The notes under the pieces are model-generated. The model was not told the origin of the DNA. It saw only the letters and a list, made by a program, of their open reading frames with translations, and ran no database searches. Positions 1 through 9,114 of a stretch of 64,000 bases of DNA are shown here, piece after piece (the first letter of the stretch is position 1; the number at the start of each line of letters is the position of its first letter). Made by a program: the position numbers and the translations under genes. This DNA comes from JADHLJ01 sp038118725 (GTDB lineage: Bacteria; Pseudomonadota; Alphaproteobacteria; Thalassobaculales; Thalassobaculaceae). Location of the stretch: positions 1 through 64,000 of the forward strand of contig JAYOIK010000008.1 of the NCBI GenBank assembly GCA_038118725.1, read 5' to 3'.

Positions 1-2
1 TT

Positions 3-455
3 ATTGAAAGATATTGGTTTGATGAACATAAATTAAAAACAACGTCGATTGTTAGTTTTGCTTTGAAACCCCTCGTTAAATTAAACGGAAACGACACTTT
101 GTTTAGACGGTGGGAAGAACCCTTTAAAAACGACATGGCATCTGAGGAAAATCATAATTTATTGGATAAATATGTCGATTTCTGCACAGATCAGATAAAC
201 GAATTCCTTATAGCTGCTAGAAAATCCCTTCCCGCAGAAGCCTGGTCTGCAAACAAAAAGGAAGAAGGTATATTGACAACTACATTTGTAAACTGCTTGA
301 TAATTTTCTTTCGCATCTTGATAGACAATGACAAAGACTTTGGCGCTGATTTCTATGAGGAAAAATTGTCAAAGATGACGGTGGCGGATTTGACAGGATT
401 TCATTCCAGTCGGTATCGAGCAGCCGCTGAAACTCTCTATCAAAAGTATTTCTAA
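3..455 (+). CDS. Hypothetical protein, 3' end only (AT-rich, runs off left edge)
   Basis: The reading frame is open from base 3 and ends at the TAA at 453-455, so this is the C-terminal ~150 residues of a larger gene whose start lies outside the window. An apparent TTG start at 63 is internal and has no ribosome binding site. I do not recognise the family with confidence. The visible part is rich in Asn, Lys, Phe and Glu, with a hydrophobic helix around the short motif TTTFVNCLIIFF. Its C-terminal pattern faintly recalls DGQHR/DndB-like proteins, which is speculation. Codons are A/T-ending, unlike every other gene here, and composition changes abruptly within 20 bases after the stop. This suggests acquired DNA, such as an island or defence region, ending here. 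Confidence 0.7.
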   Translation: MERYWFDEHKLKTTSIVSFALKPLVKLNGNDTLFRRWEEPFKNDMASEENHNLLDKYVDFCTDQINEFLIAARKSLPAEAWSANKKEEGILTTTFVNCLIIFFRILIDNDKDFGADFYEEKLSKMTVADLTGFHSSRYRAAAETLYQKYF

Positions 456-471
456 GCAACCCACGCCCCCC

Positions 472-1776
472 TCACCCCCTCTGATCCACAACCCGAACCG
501 CCTTCCCCATGCTCCGCTCGACCCCGCCGGGCTCGACCACGTCAACCTTCGCTGTCACACCCACGACACCTTTCACATAGCCCGCGAGCTCCCTTCCCGA
601 CGCACCCCGCGCTTCATCCCCAGCCGCGTCCGTCGCCGCCTCGACGCGCACCGTCATGGTGTCCATGCGGCCCTCGCGCCCCAGCACGATCTGGTAGTGC
701 GGGGCGAGGCCCTGGCATTTTAGGATCTGTTCCTCGATCTGGGTCGGGAAGACGTTGACGCCGCGCAGGATGATCATGTCGTCGGAGCGGCCGGTGACCT
801 TTTCCATGCGGCGCATGCTGCGCGCCGTGCCCGGCAGCAGGCGGGTCAGGTCGCGGGTGCGGTAGCGGATGATCGGGAGTGCTTGCTTGGTGAGGCTGGT
901 GAAGACCAACTCGCCGAGTTCGCCATCGGGCAGAACCGCGCCGGTCTCGGGGTCGATAACCTCGGGATAGAAGTGATCCTCCCAGATATGCAGGCCGTCC
1001 TTGGTTTCGACGCATTCATTGGCGACGCCCGGGCCCATCACCTCGGAGAGGCCGTAGATGTCGACCGCGTGCATGTCGAAGGCCTGTTCGATCTCGGCCC
1101 GCATGGCGTTGGTCCAGGGCTCGGCTCCGAAAATGCCGACCTTGAGCGAGGAGGCCGCCGGGTCGAGGCCCTGGCGGCGGAACTCATCCAGGATCGCCAG
1201 CATGTAGGACGGGGTGACCATGATCACCTCGGGCTTGAAATCCTGGATCAGGGTGACCTGCCGCTCGGTCATGCCGCCGGAGACCGGCACCGTCATGCAG
1301 CCCAGCCGCTCGGCCCCGTAATGCGCGCCGAGCCCGCCGGTAAAGAGGCCATAGCCATAGGCGACATGCACGGTGTTTCCAGGTCGTCCGCCGGCGGCGC
1401 GGATCGAGCGGGCCATGACATCCGCCCAGGTATCGATATCCCGCTGGGTGTAGCCGACCACCGTGGGCTTGCCCGTGGTGCCGGAGGAGGCATGCACCCG
1501 CACCACCTGGTGCTTGGGCACCGCGAACATACCGAAGGGATAGTTGTCGCGCAGGTCGGTCTTGACCGTGAAGGGAAACTTGGCGAGGTCGTCGAGCGAG
1601 GTCAGGTCATCGGGATGCGCGCCCGCCGCCTCGAAGCTTTGCCGGTAATGGGGCACGTTGTCATAGGCGTGGCGCAGCGACCATTGCATCCGCTCCAGCT
1701 GAAGCGCGGCGATCTCGTCCCGGCTGGCGGTTTCGATCGGGTCCAGATCCTCGGACTTCGGGGTCAGGTCGAGCAT
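472..1776 (-). CDS. paaK: Phenylacetate-CoA ligase (AMP-forming)
   Basis: This ANL-superfamily adenylate-forming enzyme joins an aryl acid, typically phenylacetate, to CoA using ATP in the cytoplasm. The 434-residue length is normal for PaaK. The P-loop SSGTTGKP lies at about residues 98-105, the aromatic-site segment YGLSEVMGPG at 241-250, the core motif IIRYRTRDL at 302-310 and the hinge/C-terminal motif GRSDDMIILRGVNVFP at 329-344. The ATG at 1776 fits the family N-terminus. No paaABCDE epoxidase or ring-cleavage genes are nearby, so the exact aryl substrate is not fixed by context. A paralogue lies at 9243-10619. The gene is divergent from the dioxygenase-like gene at 1934 across a spacer with tandem repeats. 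Confidence 0.9.
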   Translation of the reverse strand: MLDLTPKSEDLDPIETASRDEIAALQLERMQWSLRHAYDNVPHYRQSFEAAGAHPDDLTSLDDLAKFPFTVKTDLRDNYPFGMFAVPKHQVVRVHASSGTTGKPTVVGYTQRDIDTWADVMARSIRAAGGRPGNTVHVAYGYGLFTGGLGAHYGAERLGCMTVPVSGGMTERQVTLIQDFKPEVIMVTPSYMLAILDEFRRQGLDPAASSLKVGIFGAEPWTNAMRAEIEQAFDMHAVDIYGLSEVMGPGVANECVETKDGLHIWEDHFYPEVIDPETGAVLPDGELGELVFTSLTKQALPIIRYRTRDLTRLLPGTARSMRRMEKVTGRSDDMIILRGVNVFPTQIEEQILKCQGLAPHYQIVLGREGRMDTMTVRVEAATDAAGDEARGASGRELAGYVKGVVGVTAKVDVVEPGGVERSMGKAVRVVDQRG

Positions 1777-1841
1777 GGCGATGGTCCTTGATGGTCCTGG
1801 GATCGGCGCGTTGTGATTTCTTGTCTATCTACGCCGCTTTT

Positions 1842-1879
1842 GGGTGGCGAGACAACGGGCGGGTGGGGAGACAACGGCG
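1842..1879. repeat. Two tandem 19-bp direct repeats in a divergent promoter region
   Basis: Copies at 1842-1860 and 1861-1879 share the core GAGACAACGG. Partial inverted copies of the GACAA/TTGTC half occur just upstream (about 1811-1826) and downstream (TTGTAAC near 1888). The array sits between divergent paaK-like and dioxygenase-like genes, where an operator would be expected. That is an inference from position and repetition. Confidence 0.5.
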
Positions 1880-1933
1880 TCGGGCTGTTGTAACTAAACG
1901 GGAACCCTATTCGGCGGACCCGAGGCTGAGCCC

Positions 1934-2563
1934 GTGACCCAGAACCAAGCCCTACCGCGCGACGGCCATGTCGCCTTCGGCACGCCGATGATTATTCGCA
2001 AGGCGGCGAGCGGAGCGGAACTCAACCAAGCCCTCGCCGCGCATATCCTGGCGCTGCGCGACGCGGATGCCGCGCGGCGGGCGGTATCGCGCTCGGGCAT
2101 CGGGGGGTGGCGCACCGGGGACGGTTTTCTGGACGATCCGGCGGCGCCAGTGGCGGCGCTCCGGGCGCTGGCCGAGGCGGCGGTGCTGGAGATGCTGGCG
2201 ATGGCCAAGCCCGGCGCGATCGAGGGGCGGATCACCCGGCTCTACGGCTGGGCCAACGTGAACCGGACCGGCGACTACAACACCATCCACTCGCACCCGA
2301 CCAGCCAGTGGTCCGGGGTCTATTACGCGGCGGTGGGCGAGAGCGATCCGGAGCATCCCTTGAGCGGGGTGATCGAGTTCCAGGACCCGCGCGGCGCGCC
2401 CCAGGCCCAGCCGTTTCCCGGCTTTGACTTCGGCCATAAGCTGCGCCTGGTGCCGGAGACCGGATTGTTGCTGGTTTTCCCAAGCTGGCTGTTGCACATG
2501 GTGCATCCCTTCCACGGCGCGGGGGAGCGTATCTCCATCGCCTTCAACGCGTCCTATGAGTAA
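1934..2563 (+). CDS. Putative 2OG-Fe(II) oxygenase, TIGR02466-like
   Basis: A 209-residue protein whose C-terminal half matches the TIGR02466/PF13759 type of putative 2-oxoglutarate-Fe(II) oxygenases. Features are an Asn-rich NVNRTGDYN segment, then HSHPTSQWSGVYY (about 117-129), an FQDPR segment and LHMVHPFHG followed by Arg near the C-terminus. These His and Arg residues are plausible metal and 2-oxoglutarate ligands. The substrate is unknown. The start is a GTG at 1934; the next internal Met would remove the beta-strand typical of the family, so GTG is preferred. A methyltransferase-like gene follows 24 bp downstream, suggesting a two-gene transcript. Confidence 0.75.
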   Translation: MTQNQALPRDGHVAFGTPMIIRKAASGAELNQALAAHILALRDADAARRAVSRSGIGGWRTGDGFLDDPAAPVAALRALAEAAVLEMLAMAKPGAIEGRITRLYGWANVNRTGDYNTIHSHPTSQWSGVYYAAVGESDPEHPLSGVIEFQDPRGAPQAQPFPGFDFGHKLRLVPETGLLLVFPSWLLHMVHPFHGAGERISIAFNASYE

Positions 2564-2587
2564 CGGAATCCGAGAGAGGCCGACCCC

Positions 2588-3295
2588 ATGATCGATGAAG
2601 CCTTCCGCGCCGCCGCCGGCGCGCTCTCCAGCCCCAAGATGGGGACCGAGGCGGTGGCGCCGCTGCTCTACGATCTGGTGATGCTGCACCGGCCTCGTCG
2701 CATTCTCGAAGTCGGCGGAGGCCTAAGCTCGCTCTATCTGTTGAAGGCGCTGGCCGATTCCGACGCCGCGATCGAGGCGGAACGCGACGCCCTGGAGGCG
2801 GATGGGGGCTTAAAGCTGGAGAGTTACTATCGCGCGCCGATGGCGCCGGCGCGGCTGCACATGATCGACAATCTCGTGCATCGCAACACTACCGCGGGCA
2901 TGGTCATCGAAACCGCGCGGGAGCTGGGCCTGGATGGGCCGCTCAATGTCCACGAGGCCGATTTCATGGGCTATGCCGACAAGCTGCCCAAGGAGGAAGG
3001 GCCGTTCGACATGGTTTGGTTCGATTGCGGGACGATCGAGTATTTCCAACATTTCAAGCGCGCCTATTGGCCGCTGGTCAACCGCAACGGCGGTCTGATC
3101 CTGATCCACTCGCTCGCCACCAATTTCCATGGCCAGCTCTTCCTGTCGGAGCTGAAGCTGGAGCAGGCAACGAAATCCTTCACCGAGTTCGAGCTGATGA
3201 CCCTGGTCGAGCCGCACAAGGCCAGGCAGAACAGCGTCACCATGGTCCGCATGACCGGCGGCCTGCATGTCCAGATCCACAGCGTCATGCCGTGA
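2588..3295 (+). CDS. Class I SAM-dependent methyltransferase-like protein
   Basis: A 235-residue cytoplasmic protein with a Rossmann-type SAM site: ILEVGGGLSSLYLL at about residues 38-51 is motif I. The later FDMVWFDCGTIEYF segment (about 140-153) has the acidic strand-4 motif seen in predicted methyltransferases acting on small molecules. The region between strands 1 and 2 is longer than in minimal members. The substrate is not evident. It follows the putative oxygenase by 24 bp with a GAGAGG-type ribosome site, so the two may modify the same molecule; that is inference from spacing only. Confidence 0.7.
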   Translation: MIDEAFRAAAGALSSPKMGTEAVAPLLYDLVMLHRPRRILEVGGGLSSLYLLKALADSDAAIEAERDALEADGGLKLESYYRAPMAPARLHMIDNLVHRNTTAGMVIETARELGLDGPLNVHEADFMGYADKLPKEEGPFDMVWFDCGTIEYFQHFKRAYWPLVNRNGGLILIHSLATNFHGQLFLSELKLEQATKSFTEFELMTLVEPHKARQNSVTMVRMTGGLHVQIHSVMP

Positions 3296-3498
3296 TCGCC
3301 CCTTTGCCTTTTATCGTCGTCCTGGTCATCGTCGTCCTGGCGCAAGGCAGGACCTCGCGATGGCTCAAAACTCGGACCAGTTCAATCACGCGGCCTGTTC
3401 CAAGGCCCTGCCGTTCGCCAGGGCGACGAGGAAAAATGAAGACCACGATCCTCCGGAATGGTCATCCCACACCCCTGAACCTATTATAGGAGCCTCCC

Positions 3499-4448
3499 AT
3501 GACCGACACGATCCGCCGAGTCACCGCCTCCCCCGGCGGCGCCGAAGTCATCGCCGTTACCACCGGCGCGCTTCGCGGGCCGTTTTCGAACGAGACGGTG
3601 GTGCGGGTCTCCGCCTTCTCGATGAACCGGGGCGAGTTGAACCGAGCGCGGAACGCCGAGACCGCCGATATGCAGATCGGCTGGGACTTCGCCGGGACCG
3701 TGGAGACGGCCGCGGCCGACGGATCCGGTCCCGCCGCCGGCACCCGCGTCGTCGGTTTCTCGACCCGGATGGAGGCTTGGGCCGAACTGGTCTCGATCCC
3801 GACCACCCATATCGCGCCGATTCCCGAGGCGGTGTCCGACGCCGAGGCCGCGACCCTGCCTGTCGCCGGGCTGACGGCGCTGCATTCGATTGACGCGGCG
3901 AGCGCGCTGATCGGCCGAAAAGCCCTGATCACCGGCGCCACCGGCGGCGTCGGCATGTTCGCCACCCAACTGGCGCTGATCGGTGGGGCCGAGACAGTCG
4001 CTCAGGTGCGCNNNNNNNNNNCGCCTTCGTCGAAGCACTCGGCGACTGCACGCCCCTGGTCAGCGCCGACGGAACTGGCCTGGGCGAGCCCGGAACCTAC
4101 CGCCTCGTGGTCGATGGTGTCAGCGGGGCGATCCTGGAGGCCGGCATCAAGGCCCTCGGGCCGGACGGGATCTGCGTCTGCTACGGGGTGACGGCGGCGC
4201 CGGAGATCAACATCGAGGTGCGCCCGTTCATGTTCTCCGGTCAGGCCAAGGTAATGGGCTTCTACCTCTATTCCCAGGCCGAGATCACTCCGCCCAGCGA
4301 TAACCTGCCCCGGCTGCTAAGCTTGGTCGCGAGCAAGCGGCTCGATTGCGGCATCGAGCGCGAAGCCTCCTGGGACGAGGCCGGACGCATCGCCCAGGAT
4401 CTCTTGGATCGGAAATTCAACGGCAAGGCGGTGCTGCACGTGCGGTAG
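3499..4448 (+). CDS. Zinc-type (MDR) alcohol dehydrogenase/quinone oxidoreductase family, interrupted by an assembly gap
   Basis: A medium-chain NAD(P)H-dependent oxidoreductase, probably of the quinone-reductase-like branch. The N-terminal half has a GroES-like domain (WDFAGTVE near residues 59-66) and the nucleotide-binding motif ALITGATGGVGMFATQLA (about 142-159). The other side of the gap continues as AFVEALGD and VVDGVSGAILEAG, as expected for the same fold. The upstream half reads in frame 1 and the downstream half in frame 3, so the 10 Ns at 4012-4021 cannot be the true gap length; a missing length of 3n+2 bases restores one frame. About four to six residues are probably missing. A good AGGAG ribosome site precedes the ATG. 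It is treated as one intact gene. Confidence 0.8.
4012..4021. other. Assembly gap (10 N)
   Basis: Ten unknown bases lie inside the MDR dehydrogenase gene. Flanking frames differ, so the number of Ns is a placeholder. Confidence 0.99.
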
Positions 4449-4454
4449 CGACGC

Positions 4455-5315
4455 TCATTCGATCTTGAAATAGTCCGGACGGCCGATCGCCCAGGGGTCG
4501 CCCCAGAGCTGCTGGCCGCCGTCCACGGTGATGACCTCGCCGGTGATGAACTTGCCGGATGGGGCCGCGAGGTAGACACAGCTCTCGGCGATGTCCATGG
4601 CGTCCCCGGGGCGCAGCATCGGGTTGGCCTCCCAGTAGGTCGCGGCCCCCTCGGGTGGGTAATAGGCAAAGGCGTGGGTCTCGACGCAGCCCGGCGCGAC
4701 GCTGTTGATCCGTATATTGAGCGGCGCCCATTCGACCGCCACGGACTTCGAGAGATAGATCACGCCCGCGCGGGCCGCGATGGTGTGGGAGACGCCGGGC
4801 AGACCGCGCCAGATCGCCGCCGTGATGTTAATGATACTCCCTGGCGTTCCCGCGTCCCGCCAGCGCCGCGCCGCCGTCTGCATCATGTACCAGGTGCCGT
4901 TCAGGTTGGTGTCGATGACGGCGTTCCACCCCTTCACCGAATAGTCGATCGCGGCCTGGGCGAACTGGCCACCGGCATTGTTCACCAAATGGTCGAGGCG
5001 TCCGAAACGCTCGTAGACGGCATCGAACAGCCTGGCCACCGCCTCGGGATCCCGGATGGTCATGGCTTGGGTCATCACCTCGGCGCCAAGCGTGTTCAGA
5101 AACTCCGCCGCGCCCTCGAGACGCTCCTCATCCCGCGCGCAGATCACCAAGGTCGCGCCGAGCCGCGCGAAAAGGCTCGCGATGGCGCGGCCCAACCCGG
5201 TCGCCCCACCGGATACCAGCACCACCTGGCCCTTGAACAGGTCGTCGCGGTAGACAGTCGGGTGCGCGGCGAGTTCTTCATCCGTGAAGCCGTAGGTCTT
5301 GGTATCCTCTGACAT
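4455..5315 (-). CDS. SDR-family oxidoreductase, PECR/2,4-dienoyl-CoA reductase-like
   Basis: A 286-residue short-chain dehydrogenase/reductase. The nucleotide-binding motif SGGATGLGRA lies at about residues 35-44 and NNAGG near 113. The active-site region reads AARAGVIYLSKS in place of the classical YxxxK. That pattern is shared with peroxisomal trans-2-enoyl-CoA reductase (PECR) and dienoyl-CoA-reductase-like SDRs, so an enoyl-CoA reductase role is more likely than an alcohol dehydrogenase. The start at 5315 (MSEDTKTYGF) is chosen because longer versions overlap the promoter and start of the divergent hyuA gene. It converges on the MDR gene, ending 6 bp from it. Confidence 0.8.
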   Translation of the reverse strand: MSEDTKTYGFTDEELAAHPTVYRDDLFKGQVVLVSGGATGLGRAIASLFARLGATLVICARDEERLEGAAEFLNTLGAEVMTQAMTIRDPEAVARLFDAVYERFGRLDHLVNNAGGQFAQAAIDYSVKGWNAVIDTNLNGTWYMMQTAARRWRDAGTPGSIINITAAIWRGLPGVSHTIAARAGVIYLSKSVAVEWAPLNIRINSVAPGCVETHAFAYYPPEGAATYWEANPMLRPGDAMDIAESCVYLAAPSGKFITGEVITVDGGQQLWGDPWAIGRPDYFKIE

Positions 5316-5430
5316 TCCAGTCGCTCCGGGGTTTTCAATCCTGTGTCCAGACCGCATTCTAGCCATCCGCAACCGCTCCGTCTCGGCACGAGACGGATAT
5401 CCCACCACGCGCCGCATCGGAGCCCCGTGC

Positions 5431-7530
5431 ATGAGCTACCAGATCGCCCTTGATGTCGGAGGTACCTTTACCGACGGCATCCTTCTGGACACGGAAACCA
5501 ATCGCATTCTCGTCGCCAAGGCACTAACCACGCCGACCAACCCCGGCGACGGCATCGCCCAGGTCGCGGAATCATTGGTCACGCAAGCCAAGTCCCCAGA
5601 CAGCGGATTCGAAGGCGCGGTCGGTCGGGTCGTGCACGGCACCACCCTGGTCACCAACACGCTCCTTGAAAGGCGCGGCGTGCCCACGGCCCTGGTGGTC
5701 AGTGAGGGAACCCTGGACGCCCTCGATATCCGGCGGGAGCTGCGTTACGACATCTATGACCTGAACATCGCCTATCCGGAGCCGCTGGTTCCGCTGGACG
5801 CGCGTTTCGTGGTGCGCGGCCGGATCGGCCCCAAGGGCGAGGATTGGTCGACGCTTTCCAGCGACGATATCGCGGCGGCGGGCGAGGCGATCGCGCGGGG
5901 CGGCTACGAATCCGTCGCGGTCTGCTTGCTGCACGCGGCGGTCGACGGCCGGCACGAACGGGCGGTCGCCGACGCCCTGGCCGAGGCGGCCCCGGGCCTT
6001 CCGGTCTCGCTCTCCAACGAGATCGCGCCAGAAATCGGCGAGTATGAGCGGATGTCGACCGTGGCGGCCAATGCCTATGTCCAGCCGCTGGTCGAAACCT
6101 ATCTCGCGACCTTGCGGGACAGGCTCGCCGGGCTGGGGATCGACGGGACCATCGATATCATGCTGTCCAACGGTGCCTTCACCAAGGCCGAGGTCGCGGC
6201 CAAGGCGCCGATCCGCATTCTCGAGTCCGGACCCGCCGGCGGCGTGCTCTCGGGCGTCAATTGCGGCTTGGTCGAGAACGTCAATCACGTGCTGGCCTTT
6301 GATATGGGAGGGACAACGGCCAAGGCCGGCATCGCCATCGACGGCAAGCCGAATGTCACCCATGTCTTTGAATTCGGGCGGGTCCAGCGCTTCAAGCGCG
6401 GCAGTGGCCTCCCGGCGGTCGCGCCCAGTATCGATCTGATCGAAATCGGCGCCGGTGGTGGCTCCCTCGCCCGGCTGAACCAACTCGGCTTGATGCAGGT
6501 CGGCCCACAAAGCGCCGGAGCCGAGCCGGGTCCCGCGTGTTACGGCCTCGGCGGCACCGAGGCGACGGTGACCGACGCCGATCTGGTGCTCGGCTATCTC
6601 GACGCCGAGAATTTCCTCGGCGGCACCATGAGACTGGATGTTGAGGCCGCGCGGGCGGCGCTCGGGCGCATGGGAGAGCGTCTGGGCCTGGGTGTCGAGG
6701 AAACCGCCTGGGGCATCCACGATATCGTCAACGAGAACATGGCCGGCGCCGCGCGCACCCATATCGCCGAGCGCGGCCTGGACGCGCGCCGCTTTACCAT
6801 GGTAGCCACGGGCGGGGCCGGACCGGTGCACGGCGTGGACGTGGCTCGGCGGCTGCGGATCAACCAGATCATGAGCCCGATCGCCTCGGGTGTCGGCTCC
6901 TGCCTCGGATTTCTCGCAGCGCCGGCGCGGGCCGACCGGTCCTGGAGCCGGGTCGAGCGACTGGCGGAGATGGATACCGGCGATCTCAACGCCCGCATCG
7001 ATGCCGCGGCGCGCGGGATCATCGAGGAACTCGCGGCCACCGACCTCGCCGCCGAGGCGATCCGCTGGCGCCTGGCCGCCGAGGTCCGCTATCACGGCCA
7101 GGGCGACCGGGTCGAGGTGGTGCTGGCCGAACCCGCCCTCGCCGCGATCGACCCCGCCGGCGCTGTTCAGGCCTTCGAGGCGGAGTATCAGCGGCTCTAT
7201 GGCCGCACGGTGCCGGGTGGTATCGCCGAGGTTGTCACCTGGCGGCTTTCCGGAGAATCCCCGAACACGATCCGCCAATATGCCCTGGCCGATGCCTATG
7301 CCAAGGAGCAATCCGGCGATCCGACCGGAGAGCGGCGGCTCTACCTTCCGGCTTCGCGCGCCTTCGAGACCGTACCGGTCTACGAGCGCGCCCGGATCGC
7401 GCCGGGCGCCAAGCTGGCCGGGCCGCTGGTTCTGACCGAGCCAGAATCCACCCTGATCGTCGCCTATCCCTCGGCTGTTTCCATACTCCCGTCGGGAACC
7501 GTGCATGTCGCGCTGGAGGACAAGTCATGA
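5431..7530 (+). CDS. hyuA: Hydantoinase/oxoprolinase subunit A (ATPase)
   Basis: A 699-residue subunit of ATP-dependent N-methylhydantoinase/5-oxoprolinase-type enzymes, which open cyclic imides or lactams. The N-terminal actin-like phosphate-binding motif DVGGTFTDG is at residues 8-16. A second nucleotide segment, FDMGGTTAKAGI, occurs near residue 290, preceded by ESGPAGG. The start ATG at 5431 puts the first motif where the family expects it; the frame is open further upstream but that part is not HyuA-like. The stop overlaps the start of hyuB (ATGA), so the pair is translationally coupled. The substrate cannot be told from sequence; related pairs act on hydantoins, oxoproline or acetone. 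Confidence 0.92.
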   Translation: MSYQIALDVGGTFTDGILLDTETNRILVAKALTTPTNPGDGIAQVAESLVTQAKSPDSGFEGAVGRVVHGTTLVTNTLLERRGVPTALVVSEGTLDALDIRRELRYDIYDLNIAYPEPLVPLDARFVVRGRIGPKGEDWSTLSSDDIAAAGEAIARGGYESVAVCLLHAAVDGRHERAVADALAEAAPGLPVSLSNEIAPEIGEYERMSTVAANAYVQPLVETYLATLRDRLAGLGIDGTIDIMLSNGAFTKAEVAAKAPIRILESGPAGGVLSGVNCGLVENVNHVLAFDMGGTTAKAGIAIDGKPNVTHVFEFGRVQRFKRGSGLPAVAPSIDLIEIGAGGGSLARLNQLGLMQVGPQSAGAEPGPACYGLGGTEATVTDADLVLGYLDAENFLGGTMRLDVEAARAALGRMGERLGLGVEETAWGIHDIVNENMAGAARTHIAERGLDARRFTMVATGGAGPVHGVDVARRLRINQIMSPIASGVGSCLGFLAAPARADRSWSRVERLAEMDTGDLNARIDAAARGIIEELAATDLAAEAIRWRLAAEVRYHGQGDRVEVVLAEPALAAIDPAGAVQAFEAEYQRLYGRTVPGGIAEVVTWRLSGESPNTIRQYALADAYAKEQSGDPTGERRLYLPASRAFETVPVYERARIAPGAKLAGPLVLTEPESTLIVAYPSAVSILPSGTVHVALEDKS

Positions 7531-9095
7531 GCACCCCAACCCGCGATACAACGATAGACCCGATCACCCTGGAAATCCTCTGGACTCGCCTCACCAGTCT
7601 GGTCGACGAGGCCGCCGCGACCTTCGTGCGCACCTCGTTCTCGACCCTGGTGCGCGAGGCCAATGATTACGCCGTCGTGCTGCTGGACAAGACCGGACGC
7701 AACATCGCCCAGTCGAGCCAGTCGATCCCCTCCTTCATCTGCACCATGCCGGTGACCACGCGTCACTATCTGGAGGAATTCGGCGCCGAGACCATGGTCG
7801 AGGGCGACGCGTTCCTGACCAACGACCCCTGGTTGGGGACCGGGCATCTGAACGACGCGAGCATGGCGATGCCGCTGTTCCGCGACGGTAAGCTGATCGG
7901 CTTCGCGGGGGTGGTCAGCCATCTGCCGGATATCGGCGGACGCCTCCGTTCTCCAGGGAATAAGAACATTTACGAGGAAGGCCTCCAGATCCCGCCAATC
8001 CGGTTCTTGGATGCGGGCGAGGAGGACAAGACCCTGGTCACCATGATCCGCCGTAACGTGCGGGTGCCGGACCAGACCATGGGTGATCTCTGGGCCCAGG
8101 TCTCCTGCTGTCGCCATTTGGGCGAGCGGCTCGTCGATCTGCTTGAGGAAACCGGCGTCGATTTCGACATCTTCGCCGACGAAGTGGTCGACCGAACCGA
8201 GGCCGCCATGCGCGCCGCCATCGCCGAGGTTCCGGACGGCACCTATCGCTATGTGATGGAGAATGACGGGCCGAAGGAGATGCCCGGCGGCACCATCCGC
8301 ATCGCCTGCGCGGTGACGGTGGCCGGCGACGAGATCACCGTCGACTATGCCGGCTCCTCCGATCAGGTGGCGCTGTCGATCAACACGGTGATGAACTACA
8401 CCTTCGCCTATTCGGCCTATGCGCTGAAATCGATCTTCGCGCCGTGGATCCCCAATGCCGAGGGGAGCTTCCTGCCGATCACCATCACGGCGCCCGAGGG
8501 CTCGATCCTCAACCCCCGGCATCCGGCCAGCACCGGCGCACGCGGCATGATGGGCCATCTTCTACCCCCGGCGATCTTCGGCGCGCTGGCCCAGGTGATC
8601 CCCGACAAGGTTCAGGCGGCGCCGGGCTCACCGTCCAATTCCTTCCAGATCTCCAATGCCGGCGCCAGCGATCCCTGGGTACTGATCGGTTTCGTCGGCG
8701 CCGGTCAGGGCGCCAGCCAGGCCGCCGACGGGACCTCGGCCATCAGCTTCCCCAGCAATCTCTCGAACTCTCCCATCGAAGCCATCGAGTCGCTCTCTCC
8801 CTTCCAGGTCACCAACCGCGAAATCCGCCGCGGATCCGGCGGCGCGGGGGCCCGGCGCGGCGGTGACGGCATCGCCTTCGAAATGAAACTCCGGGGCGAG
8901 GCACCGGCCACCGCCTCTGTCATCATGAACCGCACCCGCAGCCAGGCCCCCGGCCTCAACGGCGGCGAGCCCGGCGCGCTGGCGCTCCTCCAGGTCAACG
9001 GCGAGACCGTCGACAGCGCCGACCACCAGGCGCTGAACCCGGGGGATACGCTGTTGATCGCCAGCGGTGGCGGTGGGGGATTTGGGAAGGGGTAG
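7527..9095 (+). CDS. hyuB: Hydantoinase/oxoprolinase subunit B
   Basis: A 522-residue HyuB-type catalytic partner of HyuA. Recognisable family segments are TNDPWLGTGHLND (about 94-106), GFAGVVSHLPDIGG (about 128-141) and a Gly-rich C-terminus with GSGGAGARRGGDG and ASGGGGGFGKG, typical of this subunit. It starts in the ATGA overlap with hyuA. A second, separate hyuB lies at the right edge of the window. An inverted repeat follows the stop and may end the transcript against the convergent ligase gene. Confidence 0.92.
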   Translation: MSTPTRDTTIDPITLEILWTRLTSLVDEAAATFVRTSFSTLVREANDYAVVLLDKTGRNIAQSSQSIPSFICTMPVTTRHYLEEFGAETMVEGDAFLTNDPWLGTGHLNDASMAMPLFRDGKLIGFAGVVSHLPDIGGRLRSPGNKNIYEEGLQIPPIRFLDAGEEDKTLVTMIRRNVRVPDQTMGDLWAQVSCCRHLGERLVDLLEETGVDFDIFADEVVDRTEAAMRAAIAEVPDGTYRYVMENDGPKEMPGGTIRIACAVTVAGDEITVDYAGSSDQVALSINTVMNYTFAYSAYALKSIFAPWIPNAEGSFLPITITAPEGSILNPRHPASTGARGMMGHLLPPAIFGALAQVIPDKVQAAPGSPSNSFQISNAGASDPWVLIGFVGAGQGASQAADGTSAISFPSNLSNSPIEAIESLSPFQVTNREIRRGSGGAGARRGGDGIAFEMKLRGEAPATASVIMNRTRSQAPGLNGGEPGALALLQVNGETVDSADHQALNPGDTLLIASGGGGGFGKG

Positions 9096-9114
9096 CGGCG
9101 CCACATTCACAAAT

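Noticed and set aside
63..455. TTG at 63 as the start of the AT-rich gene
   Set aside because: The frame is open to the window edge and no ribosome site precedes the TTG, so it is an internal codon of a truncated gene.
3296..3498. Possible small gene in the 203-bp space before the MDR gene
   Set aside because: Only a short direct repeat (TCGTCGTCCTGG twice) and the MDR ribosome site are supported; the overlapping open frames lack coding signs.
5572..7506. A 644-codon open frame on the minus strand opposite hyuA
   Set aside because: It is a GC-rich antisense shadow of hyuA, with no family match and poor codon use. The same holds for the long frames at 883-1791, 1952-2689, 7464-8558 and 9753-10583.
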